Assembly: GCA_963978895.1 (NCBI GenBank)
Contig: OZ022246.1
Span: forward strand, 7,185,932-7,249,931
From: Erpobdella octoculata
Taxonomy: Eukaryota > Annelida > Clitellata > Hirudinida > Erpobdellidae
DNA length: 64,000 nucleotides
Direction of reading: 5' to 3'
Made by a program: the position numbers and the translations under genes. Position 1 is the first letter of the stretch; each line of letters begins with the position of its first letter. The notes beneath the pieces were generated by a model. That model was not told the origin of the DNA, did not search any database, and saw only the letters and a list, made by a program, of their open reading frames with translations. Below, one piece after another: positions 1 through 11,100 of the stretch.

Positions 1-1817
1 TCAAAATCCGTATATACCACGTCTATTGTTTCCCCTTTATCTAATGCACTGCTCCACATATCCATCAATTTTAACAACTGAATTGTAGTTGACTTTCCTC
101 TCGTAAAGCCGTATTGCCTATAATCTAGAAGCTTATTTCTATCAAAATGTATTATTAATTCATCCTTAATCAATGATTCTAACAGTTTACAGCAGATACA
201 ACTTAAAGAGACTGGCCTATAATTACTTGCAGTATTCTTATCACCTTTCTTATAAACTGGGGTAATGATGGTATACTTCCAATCATCAGGGACCATTTGA
301 GCTTGCAGTGATTTGTTGTATAAATTGCTTAAATAGCTAGAAATAGAATTTTTACATTCTATCAGAACCCTTGAAAAAATATTATCTGGTCCTGCCGATT
401 TGTATTTATTTAATTTATTAATTTTATTTTCGACCGCGTATTTGTTTATTATTACTTCCTCCATTATGTGGACAATAATATTATTGTTAATTGTGGGACT
501 TATTTCTAGACTATCATTGCTTATATAAACGCTTTTAAAAAATTCAGCTAAACAATTTGCCATATCAACGTCACAAGTTATAGTTGTTGCAGACCCGTTT
601 ATATCAGTTTTTATCATATATTCTAACTTAGTTTGACAGTTTCTGTTTTTATTTATATGTTGCCAAAAAACCTTAGGATTGGTCTTAATTTTTTTGGCCA
701 ATTTCAGTGTCTCAGCTTCTTTAATTTTATTAATTGATTTCCTTAATTTGTTTCTGATATTTTTAAATTCTGCAAAAATATTATTATCTCTAGTTCGGAT
801 AAACTTTTTCCATAGTTTATTTTTTGTCCTGCATTGCTCAACCACATTTTTAGGTAATTTTCTTTTATGGCACTTAAATCTTAAAATTCTATCAGCATCA
901 ATGACAGGAATATAATTCCTAATAGCTTCATTCATTACTTGACAAAAGTAATGCCACATATTGTTAACCGAGTCTTTACTTGCAACATTGTTATTTATTT
1001 CCGACTCATCACAGTACAGATTCTCAATCAAATAATCGTTCATCAAATTATATTTTCCACTTTTAAAATCAAATTTGGATATATTGTTAATGGTTTTTGA
1101 TTTATAAAAATTTCTAATAAAGGAGAAATTTAACACACAATGATCACTTTTACCTAGTGGGGAATTATATACTAAATTTTTGATTAAATCGACGTCCTCA
1201 ACTAGAAGCAAGTCTAGAATGGACTGCTTTTGAGATCCGCGACACCTTGTAGATTCCTTAATTAGTTGAGTTAAAAAATTATCATTTAAAAAGTTGATCA
1301 GTTTATCTTCAGATGACTTAAAATTTGATTTGTAAGTATTATTTTTCCAGTCAACGTTTGGAAAGTTAAAATCTCCAATTATTAATTTTACTCCTATTTT
1401 AGATTGGAAAGCTTCTAACAGTAAAAATAAATTATTATTATTTTCTCTACCTGAATTCGGACTCCTATAGATGATAAGAATAAAAATATCAGGATTTTCA
1501 TCTATTTTAATACACATATATTCATTGAAATCTATTCCTAAATTTATAATTTGGCACTTAATATCATATCTAACATAACAAAATATACCTCTAACATATC
1601 TAACATAACAAAATATACCTCTAAATCCTTTGTTCATAAAATTATATGAATGCAAATTAAAATTGTTTATCCAGAATTCGGATTCAATAAATTCATTTAC
1701 ATAATATTTTGCATTTACCTCAGTAAAAATTAAGATATCTTTTGTTACGTCATCTGTATCTACTAATAATCTTATCTCACTCATTTTATTAGTAATGCAA
1801 TCTACATTTGAATACAT
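1..1817 (-). CDS. LINE ORF2: APE endonuclease and partial reverse transcriptase
   Basis: I translated long stretches of the minus strand from the ATG at 1817-1815 and found no stop before the window edge, about 605 codons. The first third resembles an apurinic-type endonuclease, with the motif IIGDFNFPNVDW near 1370 and SILDLLLVEDVD and GKSDHCVLNF further on. A linker containing TNPKVFWQHI follows. RT then begins: SAGPDNIF, NYRPVSLSCICCKLLE, YGFTRGKSTTIQLL and finally VVYTDF, which leads into catalytic motif A at the edge. ORF2 begins in a different frame from ORF1 and overlaps its end by a few tens of bases if reading starts before the first ATG. A 30-bp in-frame duplication lies inside the endonuclease domain. 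The catalytic YADD box and C-terminus lie outside the window. Confidence 0.8.
   Translation of the reverse strand, partial: MYSNVDCITNKMSEIRLLVDTDDVTKDILIFTEVNAKYYVNEFIESEFWINNFNLHSYNFMNKGFRGIFCYVRYVRGIFCYVRYDIKCQIINLGIDFNEYMCIKIDENPDIFILIIYRSPNSGRENNNNLFLLLEAFQSKIGVKLIIGDFNFPNVDWKNNTYKSNFKSSEDKLINFLNDNFLTQLIKESTRCRGSQKQSILDLLLVEDVDLIKNLVYNSPLGKSDHCVLNFSFIRNFYKSKTINNISKFDFKSGKYNLMNDYLIENLYCDESEINNNVASKDSVNNMWHYFCQVMNEAIRNYIPVIDADRILRFKCHKRKLPKNVVEQCRTKNKLWKKFIRTRDNNIFAEFKNIRNKLRKSINKIKEAETLKLAKKIKTNPKVFWQHINKNRNCQTKLEYMIKTDINGSATTITCDVDMANCLAEFFKSVYISNDSLEISPTINNNIIVHIMEEVIINKYAVENKINKLNKYKSAGPDNIFSRVLIECKNSISSYLSNLYNKSLQAQMVPDDWKYTIITPVYKKGDKNTASNYRPVSLSCICCKLLESLIKDELIIHFDRNKLLDYRQYGFTRGKSTTIQLLKLMDMWSSALDKGETIDVVYTDF
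1565..1624. repeat. 30-bp tandem duplication inside LINE ORF2
   Basis: Two identical 30-bp copies lie at 1565-1594 and 1595-1624. The length is a multiple of three, so on the minus strand it duplicates ten residues (RGIFCYVRYV) without breaking the frame. The duplicated residues lie in the endonuclease domain. Confidence 0.9.
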
Positions 1818-1831
1818 AATGTTCAAAACGT

Positions 1832-2809
1832 TTAACTGATTGTATTCTTTTTTATTTTTATTACCTTCATATTTTCTGGTGGACCCCTTACCCGAAACAT
1901 GAATTCCCCCGTATTTTCACTTTGCAGTTTTTTAGCTTCTTCCACCAATCTATTTCTTTCGGATCTTTGTTCGACATTTAGATCGTGACTAATACCAACG
2001 TTTTTCAGATTTTCATCTAACTGTCTAATCTTAACTAAATTTTCCATTATAATATTTTTAGCAATTTTATCATTGAATTTAACCAATATTGGTCGTATTT
2101 TATCACTCTTAGCCCCTAGTCTAAATATAGCTTTTATAGCAAATTCGCCAATATGCCCCCCTGATAATTGAGAACATAGCTTAAGAACTTGCGTCTTATC
2201 ATAAGACACGCATTTCGTAACATCTTGATCTTTTAATTCAGCTACCCTGTATAATAAAATGTTATTTGCCCTATCTTCTAAATCGTTGCTAATTTTAATT
2301 TTATTATTAGTTTTCTCGATAGCTTTACAAACAAGATGCACCTCTTTGTTTACCTCCTGCACGTTTTTCTTAACCACTTCCCCCACAACTCCTGCCCAGG
2401 ACTCCATCACAGATTTCTGTGCCGATCCACCTGAAACCAAACCTTCAACCTTCTCTTTAAACAAACTAGACCACTCCTTTGTAGTCTTTTTGTTTTCATC
2501 CAAACTTTTCGTCGTGCTGCTCGTGAGATTATCAATTTTCAAAATTAATTCTTTAATTTCAATAGCCTGCTTTTCTATTGCTAATGCCATGTTCTCATTT
2601 TTTTAAAAAACGTGCTTCATCTCTCTTATTTCATGAGCAGTTTCTCTAAGCTCATTATGTGTTGGCTGTAACTCTTTTATTTCTACCAAACTGTCCTCAT
2701 TCGATTTTAAACAGCAGTCACAAAGCCGAAGACCAAGCACCTCAGCAGGAGATGGGTTTTCTAAACAAATTTCTTTTTTATTTTTAGGAGGCATACCTAA
2801 TTTAAGCAA
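1832..2809 (-). CDS. LINE ORF1 RNA-binding protein, split by one in-frame TAA
   Basis: Two open pieces, 2809-2603 and 2590-1832, are in the same frame and separated only by the TAA at 2605-2603. The upstream 68 codons start MPPKNKKE after an alternative ATG and contain a CDCCLK cysteine cluster. The downstream 252 codons start with a Glu/Lys-rich, probably coiled-coil region. An RRM-like core follows (NNILLYRVAE, then RPILVKFNDK) and an end with DLNVEQRSERNRL, typical of LINE ORF1 proteins that coat the element RNA. Either ORF1 begins at 2590 or the TAA is a disabling mutation; the shared frame favours the second. Confidence 0.7.
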
Positions 2810-2998
2810 CCTTAAAATTGGAAATAACCTACACTAATATAATTTGTGACCGATAATACCAGGCTTATCGCCCACGAGCCTTTTACAAAACGTGTTTAAG
2901 CAAAGTTAGTTTTATTCTTAACACGAATCGTTGCATTAATTGTAAGAATAAAAATAACACTTATCTTTGTATCTGAGAAGATCCACTCTATCGAAAAT

Positions 2999-3060
2999 CT
3001 TCTAACTTCAAAATTGTTCTAACTTCGAAATTAATCTAACTTCGAAATTATTCTAAGTCG
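2999..3060. repeat. 17-bp tandem repeat upstream of LINE ORF1
   Basis: About three and a half units of TTCTAACTTCGAAATTA, slightly diverged. The position upstream of ORF1 suggests part of the LINE 5' UTR, where short tandem promoter-like repeats are common; that role is inference. Confidence 0.7.
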
Positions 3061-3111
3061 AATTCAGGGAAACCGCCACCACGAGCACAACCACGAGCGA
3101 TTATGTATGTA

Positions 3112-3430
3112 CTAGCGGAGATACCCGGCGTTGCCCGGGTTTTTTAGAGGTTTTTCTAATGTTTGTCTCTTTCTCTCCCGTTTCCTTTCCCACCTGCTTT
3201 CCCACTCCCGTTCGCTTTCCCGTTTTCGGTCGTTTTCCCGCTCCCGGTCGCTTTCCCGCTCCCGGTCGCTTTCCCGCTCCCGGTCGCTTTCCCGCTCCCC
3301 TTTCCCGCCCCGGTCGCTTTACCACTCCCGGTCGCTTTCCCGCTCACGTTTGCTCTCCCATTCCCGCTCACGCTTGCTTTTCCGTTCCCGCTCGCTGTCC
3401 GTTCCGGGTCGCTTTCCCGTTTCTATAATA
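3112..3430 (-). mobile_element. Helitron-like family 1, 3' half
   Basis: Read on the minus strand it ends in a short hairpin, CCCGGGCAACGCCGGG, then CGCTAG followed by T, like the hairpin-CTRR-T end of Helitrons. Inside is an 18-bp minisatellite around CTCCCGGTCGCTTTCCCG. The minisatellite produces open frames of Ser-Arg-like or Pro-Phe-like low complexity on both strands; these are not genes. Confidence 0.6.
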
Positions 3431-3449
3431 GACAAACTAACCCACAAAC

Positions 3450-3981
3450 ATTCATATATATATATATATATAGTCTTAGCAAATCTATTTTACGTTTTAT
3501 AGGCTAACAGAAGTTATGAAAGAATGGAAAAGAAAAAATGAGCGTGAACGGGAGAGCAACCGTGACCGGGAATGGGAGAGCAAGCATGACCGGGAACGGG
3601 AGAGCAAGCGTGAGCGGGAACGGGAAAGCGACCGGGAACGGGAAAGCGACCGGGAACGGGAAAGCGACCGGGAACGGAAAAGCCACCGGGAACGGGAAAG
3701 CGACCGGGAACGGGAAAGCGACCGGGAACGGGAAAGCGACCGGGAACGCGGAAAGCGACTGGAATCGGGAGAGCAAGCTTGGAAGGAAACGCGAGCAAGA
3801 GAGAAAATCGATAACAAAACTTCTGAGCGGGAAAGCGACCGGGAGCTGGAAAACGACCGAGAGCGGAAAAGCGACCGGGAACGCGACGAAAACGGGAAAG
3901 TGGAGAAGGAAACGGGAGCGAGAGGGACAAACATTAGAAAAACCTCTAAAAACCCCGGGCAACGCCGGGTAACCCCGCTAG
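3450..3981 (+). mobile_element. Helitron-like family 1, 3' half, inverted relative to its neighbour
   Basis: A plus-strand copy of the same family. It contains an 18-bp minisatellite of the type GGGAACGGGAAAGCGACC, then the conserved tail GGAAACGGGAGCGAG, the hairpin CCCGGGCAACGCCGGG and the end CCGCTAG at 3981, followed by T. With the minus copy at 3112 it forms a head-to-head pair. The long frames across it are artefacts of the repeat. Confidence 0.6.
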
Positions 3982-4012
3982 TATATATATATTTTTTTAT
4001 ATGCATTAGAGT

Positions 4013-4423
4013 CTTAAAACACCTGGTGTAAAGGACTATAAACTATTATAAAAAAAAATCTAAACCGCTAGACCAATTTCAGCAAAATTTGGCATGGAGG
4101 TATAGCTATAGGGTAATTTTTAATTAAAAAAAATCTATTACCAAAAAACTTTCCAGACCAAAACTCTCTATGTATGACCATCAAAGGTTATTACGTAATA
4201 AAATTCAAATTTAGTTTACGTAGCAACCATAGATCTATAGTAGCAACGTTTAAAAGTTTCAAGCAACTTATAGCAAATCTTTTTTTACGTTTTATGGGCT
4301 TAAAGATGTTAGGAGAGAGTGGAAGAAAGAAAATGAGCGCGAGCGGAAAAGCGACAGGGAGCGGGATAGCAAGCTTTGAAGGAAACGGGAGCGAGAGAAA
4401 ATAACATCCAAAAACCCTGCTAG
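4013..4423 (+). mobile_element. Helitron-like family 1 copy lacking the hairpin
   Basis: A block starting near CACCTGGTGTAAAGGAC is followed by GACCAATTTCAGCAAAATTT, a GAGCGGGAAAGC-type minisatellite and the end CCCTGCTAG before T. Compared with other copies the tail just upstream of CTAG is shortened and the hairpin is missing. The 5' block recurs at about 24767. Confidence 0.5.
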
Positions 4424-4429
4424 TATATA

Positions 4430-5023
4430 TATTATATGTGGAAATAATATTTCCATTCATACTCTCTGTCAAAAAGAAGTATTTTCTTTAGCTTACTGAA
4501 CTCACAAAGCTCTGATTTTTGCATGATGTTAAAGTCGGCTAATTTACTTATTTCTTAATCATAACTACTTTCGCTCAAGGGGTTATCTTCTCTAACGCAA
4601 GTATATACGATATGCAGCATTACCACTTTATTCTTTCTAAATTTTTGATGCTCTAGAACTCGGACAGACGACAAATGAGCTATATCAAAATTCAAAATAA
4701 ACAAAGGGGAAATTATTTACACAAAAAATCAAGTGGGAATTACAGTAAAATAAATTTCAATTAATATAGAACAGAACCTCGTTTTTAACATGTGTTCTAA
4801 ATGGATATTACTGCTACATAGCAGCATTAAAAAATTTAAACTTACACACTTTATCGAAAATAAGAACACTATGATCTTCCCTCTGACAAAAAAAACTCAG
4901 ACAACTCTACACTTATATCCAGATGAACCTGAATTCGTCCCCCAGCATTAACAGTTCTAATTTATATACAAAGTCATCAACTAGTAAACAATCCACACGA
5001 TAAAAATGAGCAGTGTTTCCTCC
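4430..5023. other. No gene seen; 3' flank of the SR-rich gene
   Basis: AT-rich sequence without recognisable coding or repeat structure. The part next to 5024 is probably the 3' UTR of the minus-strand gene that follows. Confidence 0.5.
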
Positions 5024-5194
5024 TCAAGCCTTCATAGAAATCTTGGAGGTTTGCTTCTTGTCGTGATGAGAGGCTCCGTGAGCTGTCGTGTTTTTGACTT
5101 TCCCAGACTTGCGTGATTTAACGATTTTATTGACATATTCTTGGACAAATGATTGAATTCTGCTGGAATCGAGAGTACTTTTGCTGCCAAATAT
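5024..5194 (-). CDS. SR-rich gene, last coding exon
   Basis: The acceptor CTTTAACAG ends at 5195. The open frame runs 56 codons to TGA and starts IFGSKSTLDSSRIQSFVQ, the counterpart of the ICHSKSGEI-type segment of vertebrate relatives. It ends in a Lys/His-rich tail. Confidence 0.7.
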   Translation of the reverse strand: MFGSKSTLDSSRIQSFVQEYVNKIVKSRKSGKVKNTTAHGASHHDKKQTSKISMKA

Positions 5195-8100
5195 CTGTTA
5201 AAGAAAGATGAGCAAAAGAACAAATTAAAATCAATAAAAATAAACAATTCAAGAAGAGATAGATGACAGCCACTGCTATCAAACATAAACAGACAATCCA
5301 CTAAAACTAGATAGAGTAACAAAGGGAGTTTTAATATCTAAGTGTCCTCATCTGATTTATGCAATTTAAAGAGTTTTAACTCAAATAGGTATCTCAAAAA
5401 ATAATCCAGATTAAATTCTAAATCTCAGACCTATCTATGAATTCATCTGTTGTATGAAAATTGATAATTCTCATTAAAATTCATTCATCTGTTTTGTAAT
5501 ACTGCTGCTTTCATTGGTCAACCACGCAACCATTTTATAAACTAATTACAAAGTTAAACTTGCTCACATTCTCCAATAAAGCAAAAACTCTGTGTGCGAC
5601 ATTTATGGAAACCAAATGTGGTGGTCAACTTGAAAAGTAATTTCATCTAAATTAGAAAGAAAACTGCACACTAAAGCAAGCTAATTTGGTTGGTTCTTTC
5701 TAGCGCCTATTCCACTTTAAGTTCTTAAAAATAACTTTTTCAATATTTGTAGCATAACATTGTAGGTGATGAGATTATCTCAAATCGAAAACGAGCGCTA
5801 TTAAAACTGGACACAAAAAAGTCTAAAAAACATTCTTTTTATTGAATCAAATTCCGAACGACCAAAGAAAAAACTCAATGCATACAAAAGTCTATGTACC
5901 TTAGGCACAGCTCTTCTCATGATGTCTTTGTATTCTTCCTTATTAATCAAATTTTTGGAAAAATGAGGTTTCAGAGCCAGCTTCACCTCTTCAGCAATCT
6001 GATCCATTCTCTGTGCCTGTTATAATAAAATAAATAGCATTAATTGAGATACTAACACAAACAAAAACAAAGTCCTGGAAACAGATTAGAAACATACCTT
6101 TGATGATTTCCCTTCATTAGTGGTTTCATTTGATTTTGATTTGTTACCAGAAGTAGATGCTGCAGTTTCAAGAACCTTTTTCAGGTCATTCACATGGAAC
6201 ATGTTAAGAGTACTACTGAGGTCAATACTTTTAGCAATTCCAGATAAATCTACAAGAGACGTTATAGACGAACTCTTGACGATGCTTGATGACTGAACTT
6301 CTTCGCTACCACCAACCGGTGTCTCTTTTACATCTCTAGTTTCATTTACAGTGTTGACGTTTCCAGCTGTTGAACTTGCCATTTCTTCGAGTTGTTTCAA
6401 TGGACTGGCCTGTTCAAGTGAGAAAGAATTGTTTTCTTCTTCCAGCGGTGTGCTGCTATCGTTGAACGGATGGTCAAATAATGCTTCGGTGTACTCATCA
6501 TCAACGGAACTGCCATCGCTCGTACACGAGTACGGACTGTACTTCTCAGAACCGACATTTTTCGGCTTCAGTTTCGAACATTTACTTTCCGAAACAGTTT
6601 CAACAGTATTTGTACTGTCATTGGATGGCACAGTGATTGGTGAATGTATATTTCCTGAGATGTTTAAAGGAGCAGACATGATCAATTGAGAGTGGATTGA
6701 CGAATGAACAATTTGGTGAGGAGGTGGTGGTGGAGGATGGTTAGTTGAAACCCTTGCGTGTAACATTTCGTTTGGCTGTAAATTCGTAATAAAACTAGGT
6801 CTACTACCTAATTGATTGAAGACCAATGGCTGGACTTGATTAGACAAAAATGAAATGTTTTCTGGCAATCTGGGCATGGGGATGGTACCAAACTGAGAAT
6901 TTGGAGGCAGTGATGGTGGCTGAGATAGTGTATAAGTTTGTGGGGGCGGTGGCGGAGGTGGAACATCTGTGGATTGCGGTAAGCCAACCATGCCAGGTGG
7001 GACCATCCGAGGTTGATCTACAGGGAGACCTCTAATGATATTAGTTACATGAGGAGCCTGATTCAATGGTCTATTTACAATACCAGTTGAATAAAGTGGC
7101 AGCCTCAATTCCGGGTTGACAAATCTCAAATCTACAGGTATGTCCATTTTGGCAGGCCCCCTTATCATCTGAAGCGGTTGAAGCAGAACTTGTTGCGATT
7201 CCATATTTTTCACTGGAAGCCGTTGGTGATTCAAGATGGCGAATTGATGAGGAGGGGGAGGTGGTGTAGGTTCTCCCTGGATTCTAACTTGCATAGGGTT
7301 ATCAGGTCTAAAGGCCATAAATCCTGGAGGTGGTTCCCTCACATTAGGAAGACCGTCCTTAAAATTCGTGGGAGGCGTGGACATCCTGGGAGGAGCCGGA
7401 AGACGTCCCTCGCTGTTCAACAGCATGACTGGCTTTGTAAAGTTGTTAATCTCTGAGACCTGCTGCATATTACTTTTAAATGGCATGTGCTGCTCTCCTG
7501 GCTGACAATTATTAGATGATAGAAGTACGGGAATGGCAGATTGGTTTGAAGATACTTCTTTTGAGAACCCATGACAGCTTCTTGTTTCAAAGTCCTGTCG
7601 AATTTTGGCAATTGATTTGCCTACAAAATCTTCCAATTGATTTCCATCCTGTTTATTTCTGTCTTCTGACTTCCAGAAACTTCCAGTAGAAGTGTTCTCC
7701 GTTCCAGCCTGTTGATACCTTCCCTTGTCTATCCAACTGGCTTGAACTGATTCTCCACCAGAGACATTTTCAACAGTGTTATGCTGATACCTTCCTTTGT
7801 CTATCCAACTGGCTCGATTGGAATTTCCACCAGAGACATTTTCTGCATTGTTATTCTGATATCTTCCCTTGTCTAACCAGCTCGCTTGAACAGAATCCCC
7901 ACCTGTAGCATTTTCAGCATTCTTATATCTTCCCTTGTCTATCCAGCTTGCTTGAACAGAATCCCCGCCTGTTGCATTTTCAGCATTCTTATTCTGATAT
8001 CTCCCTTTGTCAACCCAGCTCGCTTGAATTACATCTCCACCTGTTGCATTTTCAGCATTCTTATTCTGATATCTCCCTTTGTCAACCCAGCTCGCTTGAA

Positions 8101-9079
8101 TTACATCTCCACCTGTTGCATTTTCAGCATTCTTATTCTGATATCTCCCTTTGTCAACCCAGCTAGCTTGAATTACATCTCCACCTGAGGTGTTTTCTAA
8201 ATTACTGGATGGATACCTTCCCTTGTCACCCCAGTTGGCTTGATTGGAATCTCTATTCCAGTTGTTGTTATTATTATTGAACTGTCTAACTTCATTTCTT
8301 CTGTCATTTTTGTGACCACCATCTCTGGAAAATTTATCATCGACAAATCTTGACTCATCATATCTTTTATTTTGCTGCCTAGGATATCCTCTTTCAAATG
8401 AATCATCATAACCCCTGTTATAATCACCACCTCCCTGCTTGCTATCAGGAGACTTTCTATACCTATGATCTCTACCTTCATATCGATTTTTATCTCTTGA
8501 CCGAGATCTTCTTCTTTTCTTGCCACTTTCAGAATCCTGAGGTCTTTGCCTTGATGATTTGCCAGGAGATGGAGATTTTGATTCTCTGTGCTTTTCAACA
8601 CCAGCTTTTGAATTAGATGTTTTCTTATCTGCAGACCTAGATCTGTACCTCTTCCTATCAGGTGTTTTAGACTTTTTTCTTTTATCTCTTGACCGTGACC
8701 TACTTCTTCTTTTACCTTCTCTTGATTTTGACCGTCTGCTTCTGTAATTCCTGGAACGCGACCGCTTTCTTTCCCTCCTCTCCCTGGATGGACTTTCTCT
8801 TCTGTGCCTGCTTCTTGACCTTGACCTACTTCTGTTCTTTTTCCACCGATCTTTGCTTTCATCGCTTCCAGCTACATTCTTTTTAGCATCAACATCTATG
8901 CATTCTCCTTTCTCCAATTTATCTGCATTTTCACATACAATGTTTTTATCCACAATCATACATGAATCATCAGCTGAGTTTGCTTCACTCTCCACGGGAA
9001 TGCTAATGTTGACCTGGGAGTTTTCTTGTGAGCCAACAGCATTCTCACCCTCAGCACTATGTGACAAATCCTCTGACAT
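5024..9079 (-). CDS. SR-rich SCAF1/SCAF11/PHRF1-like nuclear protein, three readable coding exons
   Basis: Exon 9079-6098 (994 codons), exon 6016-5900 (39 codons) and exon 5194-5024 (56 codons plus TGA) join in phase 0 with GT/AG introns. The order of regions is: an acidic N-terminal part; an Arg/Ser-rich block at about residues 85-205 (RSRSRSRSRH and similar); an Asn/Gly-rich block with eight 24-residue repeats centred on QASWVDKGRY; a Pro-rich middle with PPPPPP runs; an acidic Ser-rich part; and a C-terminal helical module (EEVKLALKPHF, KEEYKDIMRRAV, then SRIQSFVQEYVNKI). That last module is shared by SCAF1, SCAF11 and PHRF1, which work at RNA polymerase II and splicing. RING or PHD domains of the relatives are not present here. 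An acceptor (TTTCTTTACAG) lies immediately upstream of the first ATG, so 5' exons probably exist to the right and this ATG may be internal. Confidence 0.75.
5900..6016 (-). CDS. SR-rich gene, penultimate coding exon
   Basis: The acceptor ATTATAACAG ends at 6017 and the donor GTACAT begins at 5899, read on the minus strand. The exon encodes 39 residues including VKLALKPHFSKNLINKEEYK, the first half of the SCAF/PHRF1-type C-terminal module. Both introns are phase 0. Confidence 0.75.
7690..8250 (-). repeat. 72-bp coding minisatellite in the SR-rich exon
   Basis: Eight units of 24 residues (one of 22), each with a core of the form QASW(V/I/L)DKGRYQ followed by (A/V)EN(A/V/T)(T/S)GG. Three consecutive units are almost identical at DNA level, pointing to recent expansion or gene conversion; the outer units are more diverged. 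All units keep the reading frame. Confidence 0.9.
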
Positions 9080-9269
9080 TCTGTAAAGAAAAGTATAGTT
9101 GTTAATATAAATATGTAAAATCTAAAAATATACTTTAGTTAAAAAAAAAGTGTTTGCTCTCAGTATTCAATAATTTTGTTCAATGTAGCATAAAAGCTTT
9201 GATTATCACATTTGAACTTTCATTGTTTTAAATCTTTCTTTTAACTTCACGTGGTATATGTGGATGGTG

Positions 9270-9603
9270 GCAGTAATTATATCTATTGACAGGGTTTTAA
9301 CCCACTTCCCCTTATCGGATCGAGCTAAAATTCATCTCCCTAATGTAAATGGTTTGAAAACGCTCGAAGAGTGCAGACTTACCACAGACCTATTTTTATG
9401 CTACAGATCTTTGCATAGAATGGTGGATTCTAGCCTGGTTAACTGATTTAAACGAGCAAACTATGAAAAAAACAAAGGGCCAGGTCTATATAGAATTGAC
9501 AATGCTAGGTTTTTGATTACTGGTTGTGTGGTCTCTGCATTGAATTCCATCCCTCCGGATGTTACCACATCAAACTACAGTCGTTTTAAGAGCTTGATCA
9601 GCT
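9270..9603 (+). pseudogene. LINE ORF2 C-terminal fragment
   Basis: The frame reads KTLEECRLTTDLFLCYRSLH, then a stop, then GLYRIDNARFLITGCVVSAL and LNSIPPDVTTSNYSRFKSLI before TAA. This is the conserved C-terminal tail of CR1/Jockey-type ORF2 proteins. It is interrupted, and no RT core lies upstream. Confidence 0.6.
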
Positions 9604-11100
9604 AAATTAATGTATCCAAGTTTTTCAATATAACTATTATATGAGAACATGATTTACTATCGTTTTTTGCAATCCGAACGGTTTGTGATTTGCAACTGAA
9701 TATGTGTACATATTTTATCTTATTTGATTTTTTTCTACTATCTGAACAGTAATCAAGGCTGAAAAGTCCTTCTGTTTGTGAATAAATAAATATCATGGTA
9801 CATTCAAACCTATTAAATTTGCAAGAAATTCCAATCACTTGTTAGCTTTCTATTACCAAAAATATCAGTATTAAGAAATCGTTTTCAATACTTTTGACGT
9901 CAAGCAGAGTTGATAGATTTTGTCGCTTCAATTCAATGTTTAAATTGTGTAGATACTAAATAATCTTATTGACTTATAAATCAAAACATTTAAACCTATG
10001 AAATTGCTGAAAAGATCAGATTTCCAGTAATTAATGGCTATAAACTCAATGAGGTTTATAAAGAACTATAACATCACTGACTCAGTTGTTCGCTTACTAC
10101 AGTGGCTGAGCCCGTCTCCATTATTTATATTCTTATAATATTTATAACTGTACTCAGGTTCTTTATAAATGGCCCCAAGTTTATTAGAAGAAATACAAAC
10201 TTAATCAAAACTTTGTGTCTTAATAACTGTAATTAAGACTGGTCGATTAAAGTTCATGTAATCACCAAAAAATGATAGTTCAATTTTTCATAAACTCAGT
10301 TTTTAGGATCTTTTACTGAGGTCCATAAGCACAGATATAAAAATATATGATAAAATGTAGTATGATTAAACATAGAGAATTGTGTTTTTACATGTTTGTT
10401 AAATTATTTCCAGTGCAAATATTTGACTTATGCCAAAGTTGTTGGAAAAATTCAGACTCTAGCAAACAAATGCACTCTGTTTGGACCCTAGTAAATGTGT
10501 ATAAAAAGAATCAGAATTGTAAAAACTAGAGCCTAAAGTTTTTTTTATTTGTCTTTCTAATGCAGTAAAATCCACCAAACCAACGCAGTCAGAAATTAGA
10601 AGCTACAAGGGTTCTAACAAAAGCGAAAAATCTTATTTATACATTTATATAAGGATGGTGACAGTTTTCCGTCTATAGCTTTTATTTATATTTTTTGCAT
10701 TATTTAATTTATTTTACACCATTATATTTCTTTTTTAAATACCTTTCTAATGACATATAGCACAACCCCAATGCACAACATTTTTTTTTGCAAGTTGGAG
10801 ATACTGCAGCATTTCTAACTTCTGTCTCGTGAATTATTAAATTCATGATTACAAATTTAATATGTTAGCAATTACATGGGTAATGTGTTACTCACTTTAA
10901 AATGTGAAAAAATCTTAAAGAAATAATATTGTTTTCAAAAATCATTAAAAGAAAGTTTTTAAGCTGTATTTAAACCAGCTAGAGTTTAAGACTAAAGAAA
11001 AGTAGCTCCCTATAAAGATCTATTCTCATTCAAAGTCGATAGCTGAAGGATAATTATTTAAAATTAGTTTTAATGCAAGGTAAAGAGCAAAGCTTTGGCT
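9604..11100. other. No gene seen
   Basis: AT-rich sequence with no convincing coding frame. It may include intron of the SR-rich gene, because an upstream exon of that gene is expected to the right of 9080. Confidence 0.4.

Larger units (their letters stand above)
1..3070 (-). mobile_element. APE-type non-LTR retrotransposon (LINE), 5' part
   Basis: Read on the minus strand, a 5' leader and ORF1 are followed by an overlapping ORF2 with an endonuclease and the beginning of a reverse transcriptase. The element runs off the left edge inside RT motif A. The order ORF1, APE, RT and the protein style match the CR1/Jockey/Crack group of LINEs. The 5' boundary is uncertain; the next element starts at 3112. 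ORF2 looks open throughout the window, which suggests a young copy. Confidence 0.8.

Noticed and set aside
3101..4031. Several 70-170-codon frames rich in Ser/Arg, Pro/Phe or Gly/Lys on both strands, resembling SR proteins.
   Set aside because: They are translations of an 18-bp minisatellite in Helitron-like copies; all frames and both strands are open because of the repeat.
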